Shown in pieces: positions 1 to 8,276 of a stretch of 27,517 bases of DNA; positions within the stretch are counted from its first letter, which is position 1; each line of letters begins with the position of its first letter. Made by a program: the position numbers and the translations under genes. This DNA is from an uncultured Alphaproteobacteria bacterium. GTDB taxonomy: Bacteria; Pseudomonadota; Alphaproteobacteria; Rhodobacterales; Rhodobacteraceae. The stretch covers positions 1 to 27,517 of the forward strand of contig CACHJY010000016.1 of the NCBI GenBank assembly GCA_902580265.1, in the 5' to 3' direction. The notes under the pieces were generated by a model. That model did no database searches. It was not told where the DNA came from and saw only the letters and a list, made by a program, of their open reading frames with translations.

Positions 1-693
1 GTTTACAAATTGGCTACTATCTAAAGTAACGCTTGGCCCCATAGTGGAACTAATAGAGATCCTTTTCATGTATGAACCTTTTGCTCCTGCGGGTTTTGCC
101 TTGTTAACTGATTCGATAAATGCTGTAATATTTTCCGAAATTTTTTGTTTGTCAAATGATACTTTTCCTAACCCTGCTTGCACGACCCCAGATTTCTCTA
201 CCTTAAACTGAACTTCTCCGGATTTGGCCGACTTCACGGCCTTTTCGATATCCATCGTAACAGTGCCCACTTTAGGGTTTGGCATCAAATTTCTTGGACC
301 AAGCACTTTTCCCAATCTGCCCACAATAGCCATCATATCAGGCGTTGCTACGCAGCGATCAAAATCAATTGCCCCACCTTGAATAGTTTCCATTAAATCT
401 TCAGCACCAACTATGTCAGCTCCAGCTTTCTTAGCCTCCTCAGCTTTTTCACCCTTAGCAAACACGGCTACCCTAACATCTTTTCCATTACCATGAGGTA
501 GAGCACAGACCCCCCTAACCATTTGATCAGCATGTTTTGGATCTACACCCAGGTTAATTGCTATATCTACAGTTTCGTCGAACTTCGCTGACGCATTATT
601 TTTGACTAAGTTCACAGCCTCATCGAGGCTAAGATCATTTTTATCTTCGAATGACTTTTTTGCACTTAAAAATTTCTTTCCCGTTTTTACCAT
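1..693 (-). CDS. rplA: 50S ribosomal protein L1 (3' end cut by window edge)
   Basis: Ribosomal protein L1 binds 23S rRNA at the L1 stalk and takes part in release of E-site tRNA; in many bacteria it also represses its own mRNA. The reading frame starts at ATG 693 ([10 protein letters not shown]) and runs 231 codons to the window edge without a stop. L1 is usually about 230-235 residues, so only the stop and perhaps a residue or two are missing. The conserved segment [20 protein letters not shown] is present. A strong purine-rich ribosome binding site (AGGAGGGG) lies between the rplK stop and this start, an 18-base gap. It is the last gene visible in the tRNA-Trp-secE-nusG-rplK-rplA unit. Identification is certain. 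Confidence 0.97.
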   Translation of the reverse strand, partial: MVKTGKKFLSAKKSFEDKNDLSLDEAVNLVKNNASAKFDETVDIAINLGVDPKHADQMVRGVCALPHGNGKDVRVAVFAKGEKAEEAKKAGADIVGAEDLMETIQGGAIDFDRCVATPDMMAIVGRLGKVLGPRNLMPNPKVGTVTMDIEKAVKSAKSGEVQFKVEKSGVVQAGLGKVSFDKQKISENITAFIESVNKAKPAGAKGSYMKRISISSTMGPSVTLDSSQFVN

Positions 694-711
694 TTCTAAC
701 TAATCCCCTCC

Positions 712-1140
712 TCAGTCCTTAACTTCAATACCCATGGATCTGGCTGAACCCATTATAATTTGCATTGCGCCATCAATATCATTTGCATTCAGATCCTTCA
801 TTTTTGATTCGGCAATCTCTCTAATTTGTTTAGCTGTAATGGTCCCAACCATTTCCTTACCCGCCGTTGAAGACCCAGCTTTCAATCCAGATGCCTTTTT
901 TAAAAAAAATGAAGCGGGGGGGGTCTTTATATCCATAGAGAACGACTTGTCCACATAGTAAGTAATAACTGTTGGACAGGGAGCGCCAGGTTCCATTTCC
1001 TGTGTATTAGCGTTAAAAGCTTTACAAAACTCCATAATATTTAATCCTCTTTGCCCAAGAGCTGGTCCCACAGGTGGTGATGGATTGGCTTTCCCCGCTG
1101 GTATCTGTAGCTTCAAGTAGCCTTCTATTTTTTTTGCCAT
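712..1140 (-). CDS. rplK: 50S ribosomal protein L11
   Basis: L11 forms the GTPase-associated centre with 23S rRNA and L10/L12, where elongation factors and the stringent factor Rel act. The 142-residue protein has the usual family length. The N-terminal domain shows the proline-rich [20 protein letters not shown] segment that binds release factors and thiopeptides. The C-terminal rRNA-binding domain follows and ends in [10 protein letters not shown]. The gene sits 30 bases after nusG and 18 bases before rplA, the classic bacterial order. Nothing is unusual in it. Confidence 0.98.
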   Translation of the reverse strand: MAKKIEGYLKLQIPAGKANPSPPVGPALGQRGLNIMEFCKAFNANTQEMEPGAPCPTVITYYVDKSFSMDIKTPPASFFLKKASGLKAGSSTAGKEMVGTITAKQIREIAESKMKDLNANDIDGAMQIIMGSARSMGIEVKD

Positions 1141-1170
1141 ATCCTATTTTCCTCTTTCTTAAATTTGATA

Positions 1171-1704
1171 TCAATTTTGCTTTTGAACCTGGGTGAACTC
1201 TAACTCTACAGGGGTCGCTCTTCCAAATATTGACACTGTAAGTTTCAGCCTGGAGTTGATATCGTCTACTTCTTCTACGGTGCCTGCAAAACCCTCAAAA
1301 GGTCCATCTGTAACATTCACTTTTTCACCTACTTCGAATGCTATGAGAGACCTTGGCGTGTCTCCACCCTCTTCAACCTGGTTAATTATTCTAGCAACCT
1401 CCGCATCTGGCAGTGGAGTTGGCCTTCCGTTTGCTCCTAAAAACCCTGAAACACGATTTATTCCTTTAATGGCATGATACACTTCTTCACTCATGTCCAT
1501 CTTTACAAGCACGTATCCAGGCATAAACCTTCTTTCCCTCTGAACTTTCTTACCCCTACGTATCTCTAATACCTCTTCAGTTGGCACTAAAACTTCTGAC
1601 ACCTCATTCTCAAGGTTCTTTTGCGCAACCATTTCTTTTATATTATCGGCAACTTTTTTCTCAAAATTAGAGAAAACGCTAACCGAGTACCATCGCATAG
1701 CCAT
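1171..1704 (-). CDS. nusG: transcription termination/antitermination protein NusG
   Basis: NusG binds RNA polymerase, suppresses pausing, and links polymerase to Rho or to the ribosome. The 177-residue protein has an N-terminal NGN domain beginning RWYSVSVFSNFEKKVADNI and a C-terminal KOW domain (about residues 125-175) with VGEKVNVTDGPFEGFAGTV. I kept the start at MAMRWY, which matches the usual alphaproteobacterial N-terminus; an in-frame ATG two codons later cannot be excluded, since no strong ribosome binding site separates them. It lies about 100 bases downstream of secE and 30 bases upstream of rplK. Confidence 0.97.
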   Translation of the reverse strand: MAMRWYSVSVFSNFEKKVADNIKEMVAQKNLENEVSEVLVPTEEVLEIRRGKKVQRERRFMPGYVLVKMDMSEEVYHAIKGINRVSGFLGANGRPTPLPDAEVARIINQVEEGGDTPRSLIAFEVGEKVNVTDGPFEGFAGTVEEVDDINSRLKLTVSIFGRATPVELEFTQVQKQN

Positions 1705-1806
1705 TTTGACTTACCCACTTGTTTTTTGGAAACCTTTAATGAAAAAAATCAATGAGGTCAACTGTTTCGAACTCAGTTATATTTAAAATTATATTAAATT
1801 ACAAAT

Positions 1807-1998
1807 CTAAAAACTTAGACTCAATATAATCCTCAGTAAAAACGATATAATGGAGTCCGTAATAAAAAAGAACGTCGCTAGAATTGCTACCATAATGAAG
1901 ACCATAACCGTAGTTGTTATTGTTTCTCTGCGATTTGGCCAAACGATTTTGGATGCCTCTTGACGGCTTTGTTGTATAAATTTAAAAATGTTTGTCAC
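1807..1998 (-). CDS. secE: preprotein translocase subunit SecE
   Basis: SecE clamps SecY in the Sec translocon of the inner membrane. The 63-residue product has an amphipathic N-terminal helix with the family signature around ASKIVWPNRRET, then one transmembrane helix (about residues 30-60), as in other single-span SecE proteins. I chose GTG at 1998 because it gives the expected VTNIFKFIQQSRQE N-terminus and is preceded by AAGAGAG. The frame stays open further upstream, but that stretch is the tRNA-Trp gene read as protein. The position between tRNA-Trp and nusG is the standard bacterial arrangement and supports the call. Confidence 0.93.
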   Translation of the reverse strand: MTNIFKFIQQSRQEASKIVWPNRRETITTTVMVFIMVAILATFFFITDSIISFLLRIILSLSF

Positions 1999-2086
1999 TA
2001 TTACTCTCTTTTGTAAACCTTTATAGATGCTAGCAAAGAACATTTCAAGTGGCATTTGAAGAGCCAAAGTAAAAAAAGCGAAGCTC

Positions 2087-2162
2087 TGGCAGGGGTTGAG
2101 GGACTCGAACCCACGACCCTCGGTTTTGGAGACCGATGCTCTACCAACTGAGCTAAACCCCT
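2087..2162 (-). tRNA. tRNA-Trp (anticodon CCA)
   Basis: On the minus strand this folds as a full cloverleaf. The seven-base acceptor stem pairs AGGGGTT with AACCCCT, followed by G and an encoded CCA end. The D-arm contains AGTTGGTA, the anticodon loop CTCCAAA carries CCA, and the T-arm contains GTTCGAGTC. The gene precedes secE, as in many bacteria, so the tRNA is probably processed from a transcript shared with secE-nusG. Confidence 0.96.
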
Positions 2163-2316
2163 GCGAATAATCAACAACCATTAACTAAAAAAACTCTTAT
2201 AATCAAGATGTAACTACTATTATTGGCTATTGCCATTTACCAATTACTAAGATTTTTTTTGGACATATATATGTTTGTACTTTAAAAAAAATTGAACTAA
2301 AAACAAAAATGATATC

Positions 2317-4044
2317 ATGAAAAGAATTCTTATAACATCAGCACTACCCTACATAAATGGAATAAAGCACTTAGGGAATTTAGTTGGCAGCCAACTTCCT
2401 GCTGACCTTTATGCGAGATATATGAGAGCTAAAGGTCATGAGGTTGCCTTTATTTGCGCAACTGATGAGCACGGAACTCCCGCCGAGCTAGCAGCTATTG
2501 AAGATCAAAAAACCACAGAAACATATTGTAGGGAAATGTGGCAGGTGCAAAAAGATCTATCGGAACAATTTTTTCTATCTTTTGATTTTTTTGGACGCTC
2601 TTCATCACCCAGCAATCACGAACTCACTAAACTATTTGCATTAAATTTAGATAAAAATGGCCTTTTAAAAAGGGTAGAAGAAAGACAGTTATATTCTAAA
2701 CATGACAAAAGATTTCTTCCGGATAGATATGTTATTGGAACCTGCCCTGAGTGCTCATACGAGAGAGCTCGAGGAGATCAATGCGAAAATTGTACTAAGC
2801 AACTGGAGGCTAGTGAACTTATCAACCCTCGCTCTGTTCTATCTGGCTCAAAAGACTTGGAACTTATAAACACAAGCCATCTTTATTTAATGCAAAGTAA
2901 ACTTAAAGAAGAGCTATTAGCATGGATTGAGTCAAACGAAAACTGGCCTATTTTAACGACTTCTATAGCAAAGAAATGGCTGGTGGATGGAGAGGGTTTG
3001 CAAGACCGCAGCATTACTCGAGATCTCAAATGGGGAATTCCCGTTGAAAAACAGGGCAGACCATGGGAAGGAATGGAAAACAAAGTATTCTACGTTTGGT
3101 TTGATGCTCCAATTGCCTATATCTCGGCGACGGTCGACTGGGCGACTAGCATACAGAAGCATTCTGACTACTGGAAAAGCTGGTGGCTAATTGATCATGG
3201 GGCGAAAGACGTCCATTATGTTCAATTCATGGCTAAAGATAATATCCCTTTCCATACTCTTTCTTTTCCAGCAACGCTCCTAGGTGCAAATCAATCTTGG
3301 AAATTAGTTGACTATATTAAAGGTTTTAATTGGTTAACCTATGAAGGAGGAAAATTTTCTACTAGTCAAAAAAGAGGTGTATTTATGAACCAGGCGTTGG
3401 ATTTATTTCCCTCAGACTACTGGCGATGGTGGTTGCTCTCAAACGCCCCAGAGACTTCAGACGCAGATTTTACTTGGAAGAGCTTTCAGTCTTGTATAAA
3501 CAAAGATTTAGCAGATGTTTTAGGAAACTTTGTGAGTCGATTAACTAAGTTTACGTTGTCAAAATTCGGGAAAACAATACCCGGTGGTACGCAATATGCT
3601 CAGGAAGAATTGAATACGATATCAGAAATTGAGAAAATTTTTCGGAGCTATGATGAAGCAATGGTTAAAATAGAAATAAGAAAAGCTGCATCACATTTGA
3701 GGAAAATTTGGTCGATAGGAAATGAGTACCTTCAACGCTCCCAGCCTTGGATGATGATTAAAACTAATGAGGCAGAGGCAGCAAAAGTCATTAGATTTGG
3801 CTTCAATCTAATGTTTTTCTTTAGCCAGATCTCGGAGCCGTTCATTCCCGAAACGGCTTTAAAGGTAGTAAATTGTCTTGGAAAATCAAATGATAAACTT
3901 CAATGGCCTTCTATCCAAGGAAACTTCTACTCAATTTTTGAAAAAGTAGAGACTGGTGAGGAATTTAAACCAATAGAAAATCTGTTCACAAAGATAGAGG
4001 ATAAACACGCACTAGATCTTGAAAAACGATTTGCGGGGATTTAA
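2317..4044 (+). CDS. metG: methionine--tRNA ligase
   Basis: Cytoplasmic class I synthetase that charges tRNA-Met. The 575-residue protein has the HIGH-type signature as H18-L-G-N21. A single zinc knuckle is formed by C143, C146, C156 and C159. The loop equivalent to KMSKS is K346-F-S-T-S350, so the second lysine is replaced. This deviation, with the phrase [11 protein letters not shown] and the length, matches MetRS as I recall it from Rhodobacterales rather than the zinc-free enzyme common in other Alphaproteobacteria. There is no C-terminal tRNA-binding (EMAP/Trbp111) domain. The gene diverges from tRNA-Trp across about 150 bases and converges with the DUF2177 gene 11 bases after its stop. 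Confidence 0.97.
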   Translation: MKRILITSALPYINGIKHLGNLVGSQLPADLYARYMRAKGHEVAFICATDEHGTPAELAAIEDQKTTETYCREMWQVQKDLSEQFFLSFDFFGRSSSPSNHELTKLFALNLDKNGLLKRVEERQLYSKHDKRFLPDRYVIGTCPECSYERARGDQCENCTKQLEASELINPRSVLSGSKDLELINTSHLYLMQSKLKEELLAWIESNENWPILTTSIAKKWLVDGEGLQDRSITRDLKWGIPVEKQGRPWEGMENKVFYVWFDAPIAYISATVDWATSIQKHSDYWKSWWLIDHGAKDVHYVQFMAKDNIPFHTLSFPATLLGANQSWKLVDYIKGFNWLTYEGGKFSTSQKRGVFMNQALDLFPSDYWRWWLLSNAPETSDADFTWKSFQSCINKDLADVLGNFVSRLTKFTLSKFGKTIPGGTQYAQEELNTISEIEKIFRSYDEAMVKIEIRKAASHLRKIWSIGNEYLQRSQPWMMIKTNEAEAAKVIRFGFNLMFFFSQISEPFIPETALKVVNCLGKSNDKLQWPSIQGNFYSIFEKVETGEEFKPIENLFTKIEDKHALDLEKRFAGI

Positions 4045-4055
4045 GAGCTTAAATA

Positions 4056-4475
4056 TTAGCTTTGGTAGAAAAAGCGCAAAAAGATTAAATATCCACACAG
4101 GGACACGGCTCCGCCTAACAGTGAGCCCCAAGTAATATCCAAAAGAGCAATCGAGAGTGGGTAACCTTTAAAGAAAATATAATTAGTTAAGCCATAGGTT
4201 CCATAAGCTAAGAAACCTAAAAAACCTCCCGATAATGTAGCGGTCATAGCAGAGTTTGAACCAATACCAGCTCTCACTCCGAACCAATAAAGTCCTAAAA
4301 CATAGAATATGAAAAATATAGATCCATAAGTTATTAAGAAGCTGGTTCCAACTGATTCTCTTAAAAGATGTCCTAAATTTGCGGTGAAGTAAGGTTGCAT
4401 AAACAATGTAATCCATATGAAATCTATACCAACATAGATCGTAAGCATAGCAACGTAGATGATGATAAAGTCCAT
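4056..4475 (-). CDS. DUF2177 family membrane protein
   Basis: A 139-residue, very hydrophobic protein with about four transmembrane segments (roughly residues 3-25, 45-66, 77-100 and 112-135). The N-terminal YVGIDFIWITLF and the middle YGTYGLTNYIFFKGYPL and DITWGSLLGG segments are typical of the DUF2177 family of small inner-membrane proteins. Family function is unknown and I infer none. The gene stands alone, converging with metG and reading away from tRNA-Leu. Confidence 0.85.
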   Translation of the reverse strand: MDFIIIYVAMLTIYVGIDFIWITLFMQPYFTANLGHLLRESVGTSFLITYGSIFFIFYVLGLYWFGVRAGIGSNSAMTATLSGGFLGFLAYGTYGLTNYIFFKGYPLSIALLDITWGSLLGGAVSLCGYLIFLRFFYQS

Positions 4476-4553
4476 ATTTGATACCCCTAATTAACCGGTT
4501 CGAAATGTATGTATTTCATTTTGCAATAAAAGCAACACCGAATTTGAAAGCTC

Positions 4554-4581
4554 TTGACGCCAAAACGTATATGATACTAAT
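4554..4581 (+). promoter_or_regulatory. candidate sigma-70-type promoter for tRNA-Leu
   Basis: TTGACG at 4554-4559 is one base from the -35 consensus. A weaker -10 candidate, ACTAAT at 4576-4581, follows after 16 bases and would start transcription about 15 bases before the mature tRNA. The -35 is convincing; the -10 is a best guess among several AT-rich hexamers. Confidence 0.42.
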
Positions 4582-4604
4582 GTATGCATGATAAACGTTA
4601 CTGA

Positions 4605-4691
4605 GCCCGCTTGGTGGAATTGGTAGACACAAGGGACTTAAAATCCCTCGACTTAAACGTCGTGCCGGTTCAAGTCCGGCAGCGGGCACCA
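4605..4691 (+). tRNA. tRNA-Leu (anticodon TAA)
   Basis: Class II tRNA of 87 bases with an encoded CCA end. The acceptor stem GCCCGCT pairs with AGCGGGC. The D-arm contains TGGTGGAATTGGTAGACAC, the anticodon loop CTTAAAA carries TAA, and the long variable arm (CGACTTAAACGTCG) forms its own stem as expected for leucine tRNA. The T-arm contains GGTTCAAGTCC. It reads UUA, and UUG by wobble, codons that are frequent in this AT-rich DNA. Confidence 0.96.
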
Positions 4692-4732
4692 TTAGATTAA
4701 AAAGTTTTTAATTATGAAAAATTGCACAATTT

Positions 4733-4761
4733 TTGCATATAAACAATAATTACATTAATAT
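4733..4761 (+). promoter_or_regulatory. candidate promoter for the 4789-5223 gene
   Basis: TTGCAT at 4733-4738, a 17-base spacer and TAATAT at 4756-4761 give a plausible sigma-70 arrangement about 20 bases before the putative ribosome binding site AAGG. The surroundings are so AT-rich that chance matches are likely, and the gene could also be read through from tRNA-Leu. Confidence 0.3.
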
Positions 4762-4788
4762 AAGAATGTGTAGCAAGGCAGATCTAAC

Positions 4789-5223
4789 ATGGAAAACAAC
4801 ATTATCAAAGACCGCATACAAGATGTTAGAGAACGTTTTCTATCAGGCAATCAGATTGAGGAAATAAGGCAGAATGTTACTTCCTTAGTGAAAGAGCGTT
4901 TGGATGAGTTTCAAAACGCCCAAAACAATGCGTTTAGGGAACTTGAGGTTGCCATCGATAAGCTTGAAAATCATCAAAGAGAAATGATCGCTTACTTTAA
5001 TAAGCAGTTGATAGCGCTTGAAGAAGAACAAAAAGCATCTAATAGTGAGGTTTTAAAATTGGCCTCAATGCAAAACCTAAACCTATCCAAGCTACCCAAA
5101 GATAAAGATAGTGTCACTTTGAAAAATACCTTTGCAAATTTTAAAAAGTTGTTGAACAATAATATTTTAGCACTTCTGGCTACAACGTCACTTTTAGGTA
5201 TCTTAGTACTTAATTTTTTTTAA
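4789..5223 (+). CDS. hypothetical coiled-coil protein with C-terminal membrane anchor
   Basis: I do not recognise this 144-residue protein. Residues 5-95 are highly charged and almost free of proline and glycine, with heptad-like spacing of hydrophobic residues (for example IEEIRQNVTSLVKERLDEF), so a long helix or coiled coil is likely. Residues 96-120 are a Lys/Asn-rich linker. Residues 126-143 (ILALLATTSLLGILVLNFF) form one hydrophobic helix ending at the C-terminus, as in tail-anchored or bitopic proteins with the bulk in the cytoplasm. An AAGG lies ten bases before the ATG. Its stop overlaps the argF stop on the other strand. Composition resembles its neighbours, so there is no sign of recent transfer. 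A role in cell envelope or membrane organisation would be a guess. Confidence 0.7.
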   Translation: MENNIIKDRIQDVRERFLSGNQIEEIRQNVTSLVKERLDEFQNAQNNAFRELEVAIDKLENHQREMIAYFNKQLIALEEEQKASNSEVLKLASMQNLNLSKLPKDKDSVTLKNTFANFKKLLNNNILALLATTSLLGILVLNFF

Positions 5224-6161
5224 ACTTTCAAAAAACCCAGACACCATCTAAGAATGGCTTTTTGTACATGCATTCTATTCTCCGCTTCCTGTAAAGTAAT
5301 GCACCTCATATCTTCAAAAATGTCGTGGCTTACCTCTTGACCTTTATCTGCTGGAAGACAGTGCATAAATAATACCTCCGTTTTGGCGCAATCCAATAGC
5401 TTTTTAGTCACTCTAAAGTTTGCCAAATCATCTAGATCCGATTTTGAGAGTTGATTATCATGCATAGATACCCATTTGTCCGTAACGATCAGGTCTGCAT
5501 TTTCAACTGCGACAATCGGATTTGGTTGAATTGTTAGTACATTGAAATTGTTGTTTTTTGTAAATTCTAACATTTTTTCACTGGGCTCAAACTTTGCAGG
5601 TCCAGAGAAAACAATATGAAACTTAAAAGCTACAGCTGCATGTAAGAAGCTTTGGAATACATTATTAGCAACCCCCAACCAAACCACTTTTTTTCCAGTA
5701 ATTTTTCCTCTAATTTCTTGAAATGTGAATATATCAGTCAGAACTTGACAAGGATGTGATTCATTTGTCAAACCATTAATTATTGGAATGTTTGAATATC
5801 TGGCAAATTCATATAACTTTTCCTCTTCGTATAGCCTAAGAACCATAACGTCCAAAAACAAGGAAAACATCGCACTAGTATCTTGAAGCGTTTCACCCTG
5901 ACCGAAATGTATTTCATCTTTACGAAGATTCAAAACCCTTCCACCAAGTTTCAATACAGCCACTTCAAAAGAGAGCCGTGTTCTGGTAGATAGCTTTTCA
6001 AATAGTAAACCTGTAATCGTATTATTAAGACAGTTACTGTAACTCTCGTTCAACGCAGCATCGTATAGCGTTGCCTTTTTTACTTTACTTGCATCCTGAA
6101 GTATTGTCTCAAGATTTTTTGGAGTAATTTCATTTAGATTCAAAAAATTATTCATAATCAT
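5220..6161 (-). CDS. argF: ornithine carbamoyltransferase
   Basis: Cytoplasmic enzyme joining carbamoyl phosphate to ornithine to make citrulline, the sixth step of arginine synthesis. The 313-residue protein has the carbamoyl phosphate site S58-T-R-T-R62, the H136-P-C-Q139 motif and the catalytic H267-C-L-P270. The ornithine loop reads WVSMHD where many bacterial enzymes have SMG; I recall SMH in alphaproteobacterial OTCases, so I do not treat it as a defect. The ATG overlaps the argD stop as ATGA, implying translational coupling; a second ATG two codons later is an alternative start. The 3' end overlaps the convergent 4789-5223 gene. Confidence 0.96.
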   Translation of the reverse strand: MIMNNFLNLNEITPKNLETILQDASKVKKATLYDAALNESYSNCLNNTITGLLFEKLSTRTRLSFEVAVLKLGGRVLNLRKDEIHFGQGETLQDTSAMFSLFLDVMVLRLYEEEKLYEFARYSNIPIINGLTNESHPCQVLTDIFTFQEIRGKITGKKVVWLGVANNVFQSFLHAAVAFKFHIVFSGPAKFEPSEKMLEFTKNNNFNVLTIQPNPIVAVENADLIVTDKWVSMHDNQLSKSDLDDLANFRVTKKLLDCAKTEVLFMHCLPADKGQEVSHDIFEDMRCITLQEAENRMHVQKAILRWCLGFLKV

Positions 6162-7354
6162 TCTGACATTTGAATTAAAACTCGCTTTAATCTTTTAGTA
6201 GCTTCTTCTATTTCTTTAAATGTAATAGTTAGAGGTGGTAATATCCTTAAGGTATTAGATCCTCCTGGAACTAACAACAGCTTTTCTTTCCTACACATAT
6301 CAATAAGATTAACGTTTTTGCCCACACATTTTAACCCCAACATTAACCCTCTTCCCCTTACCTCTAATATTTGTTCAGGAAACAAGTATTGCAAGCTATT
6401 CAGTTTTTCCTTAAAGAAGTTACCCTTTTCACGAATTGCCGATAAAAACTTTGGCTTAAGAATGTGTTTAATGGTCTCTAACGCTACAGCACAACCCAAA
6501 GGATTGCCCCCGTAAGTTGAACCATGCGTTCCAGGAACCATACACTCTGCAACGCTATTTGTTGCCAAACAAGCTCCGATAGGAAAACCATTTCCAAGAC
6601 CTTTTGCTAGTGCCACAATATCGGGTGTCACCTCACAGTTTTCATGGGCTAAGAAATGACCAGTTCTGCCAATACCGGATTGAACCTCATCAAAAATAAG
6701 CAGTAAATTATATTTTTTGCATAGGCCCTTAAGTCCTTTTAAAAACGCACAGGAAAGTGTTAATATTCCTCCCTCTCCAAGTATTGGCTCAACAAGGATT
6801 GCACACGTTCGCTTAGATATTTTTTTTTCAACACTATCAAGAGATAATTTTTTTATAAGGTCAAACCCAGGCAATTTTGGACCAAATCCCTCCATTAGCT
6901 TTCTACTACCGGCAGCTGAGATTGTACCCATAGTCCTTCCGTGAAAAGACCCTTCAAAAGAAATTATCCTATTTCTGTATGCTTGGCCTTTTGAGAAAAA
7001 AAACCTCCTGGCAATTTTAATTGCACACTCGACACTCTCTGCTCCTGAGTTCGTAAAGAACACTTTCTCTGCAAAAGTGTTCTTGGTAAGAAGTTTTGCC
7101 AATTTCTCTTGATTTGGCACTGTGTATAAATTTGACGTGTGCCAGAGTTTTGACCCCTGATCAGCCAATACTTTTACAAGCTTGGGGTGGCTATGACCTA
7201 AAGAATTTACTGCTATCCCAGAAGCAAGATCTAAAAACATTTTGCCTTTTCTATCAAAAAGCCAAACACCTTTGCCTCTGACAAAAGCTAAATCGGAACG
7301 GCTGTAGTTACCCATCAGTGAGGTTTCTTTAGGTCGATTTGCAATTTTATTCAT
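6158..7354 (-). CDS. argD: acetylornithine aminotransferase
   Basis: Class III PLP-dependent aminotransferase converting N-acetylglutamate semialdehyde to N-acetylornithine; family members often also act as succinyldiaminopimelate aminotransferase in lysine synthesis. The 398-residue protein shows the cofactor-binding TNSGAES segment (102-108), D222 in FDEVQSGIGRTG, and the Schiff-base lysine K251 in ALAKGLGNGFPIG. The start is supported by AAGGGA five bases before ATG. It overlaps argF by four bases, giving an argD-argF pair, and follows the ABC-2 permease gene by 33 bases. Confidence 0.95.
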   Translation of the reverse strand: MNKIANRPKETSLMGNYSRSDLAFVRGKGVWLFDRKGKMFLDLASGIAVNSLGHSHPKLVKVLADQGSKLWHTSNLYTVPNQEKLAKLLTKNTFAEKVFFTNSGAESVECAIKIARRFFFSKGQAYRNRIISFEGSFHGRTMGTISAAGSRKLMEGFGPKLPGFDLIKKLSLDSVEKKISKRTCAILVEPILGEGGILTLSCAFLKGLKGLCKKYNLLLIFDEVQSGIGRTGHFLAHENCEVTPDIVALAKGLGNGFPIGACLATNSVAECMVPGTHGSTYGGNPLGCAVALETIKHILKPKFLSAIREKGNFFKEKLNSLQYLFPEQILEVRGRGLMLGLKCVGKNVNLIDMCRKEKLLLVPGGSNTLRILPPLTITFKEIEEATKRLKRVLIQMSE

Positions 7355-7387
7355 AGCTTCCCTTTCTAAACCTTAACTTAATTGATC

Positions 7388-8185
7388 TTAATCTTTTAAA
7401 AAATATCCAGTCGAAAACCATTTCCAGACAGTTAAAAATAAAATTAGATTTACTGAGAAAATACCAAGACACCCAAAAAAAATATTTGACTCCGCATCAC
7501 CTAGTGCGCCGAACCGTACTCCATCCATTAACCAAAATACAGGGTTAAAGAATGATATTGCATCAAAGGGTCCTGGAAGCTTACTCACAGAATAAAACGT
7601 TCCTGAAAGAAAAGATAAAGGGGCAATAATAAAATTATTAACCGCACTCATTTGGTCAAACTTCTTACAAAATATTCCGACTAGTATACCTAAAAGAGAA
7701 AACGTAATACTTCCCATCATTACGTAAAAATATAATATGAACAAATTAAATGGAAATAGACCCAGAAAAGGAAATATGACGACCAAAACGCCACTTGCAA
7801 CGAACAAGCCTCTAAGGACACCTCCTATCATAAATCCTAGTGACAACTCTAAAGGAGACAGAGACGGCATTAGAGTGTCAACGATGTTGCCGTTGACTTT
7901 GGAAACTAATATAGACGTAGAGGTGTTAGTGAAAGAATTCTGAATTGTGACCATCATTAGAATACCAGGAGCGATAAACAAGCTATAATTATTATTGGAT
8001 AGTGATGCTGAATTTCGATCAGAAAAAACGAATGAAAATACCGCTATAAAGAGTGCACTAGTAACAATAGGGGCTAAAAGTGTTTGGGTCCAAATAGAAG
8101 TAAAACGTCTCTGTTCTCTTAGGATCAGTGTTAATAAGCCTAAAACATTCGAAAAACGGTTAATATTTTCTGATTTATGTCTCAT
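7388..8185 (-). CDS. ABC-2 type transporter permease
   Basis: A 265-residue inner-membrane protein with about six transmembrane segments and an ABC2_membrane domain. Typical features are the N-terminal amphipathic stretch TLILREQRRFTSIWTQTLLAP and the C-terminal part SFLSGTFYSVSKLPGPFDAISFFNPVFWLMDGVRFG, which matches the NodJ/DrrB-type permease signature. Such permeases work with a separate ATPase to export lipids, polysaccharides or drugs. No ATPase gene is next to it here, so the partner must be encoded elsewhere; the substrate cannot be read from the sequence. It lies upstream of argD on the same strand and is divergent from gcrA across about 90 bases. Confidence 0.88.
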   Translation of the reverse strand: MRHKSENINRFSNVLGLLTLILREQRRFTSIWTQTLLAPIVTSALFIAVFSFVFSDRNSASLSNNNYSLFIAPGILMMVTIQNSFTNTSTSILVSKVNGNIVDTLMPSLSPLELSLGFMIGGVLRGLFVASGVLVVIFPFLGLFPFNLFILYFYVMMGSITFSLLGILVGIFCKKFDQMSAVNNFIIAPLSFLSGTFYSVSKLPGPFDAISFFNPVFWLMDGVRFGALGDAESNIFFGCLGIFSVNLILFLTVWKWFSTGYFLKD

Positions 8186-8266
8186 AATTATTTTTTAACT
8201 TATTCTTTATTTATCAAGAAAACCATTGTATACGTTCTTTTTGTGAAATTTTACACCATAAATTTT

Positions 8267-8270
8267 GGAG
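8267..8270 (+). promoter_or_regulatory. ribosome binding site deciding the gcrA start
   Basis: GGAG lies six bases before the ATG at 8277 and only three before an in-frame ATG at 8274. An upstream TTG at 8265 would overlap it. The spacing favours 8277. Confidence 0.65.
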
Positions 8271-8276
8271 CGAATG

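Noticed and set aside
1999..2181. Long in-frame N-terminal extension of SecE
   Set aside because: It reads through the tRNA-Trp gene; GTG 1998 has a ribosome binding site and gives the normal SecE length.
3352..3366. Degenerate KMSKS loop (KFSTS) in MetRS as a sign of a dead enzyme
   Set aside because: The same form is found, as far as I recall, in Rhodobacterales MetRS; the HIGH motif and zinc knuckle are intact.
5455..5480. SMH in place of SMG in the ornithine-binding loop of ArgF
   Set aside because: I recall this variant in alphaproteobacterial OTCases, and all catalytic motifs are intact.
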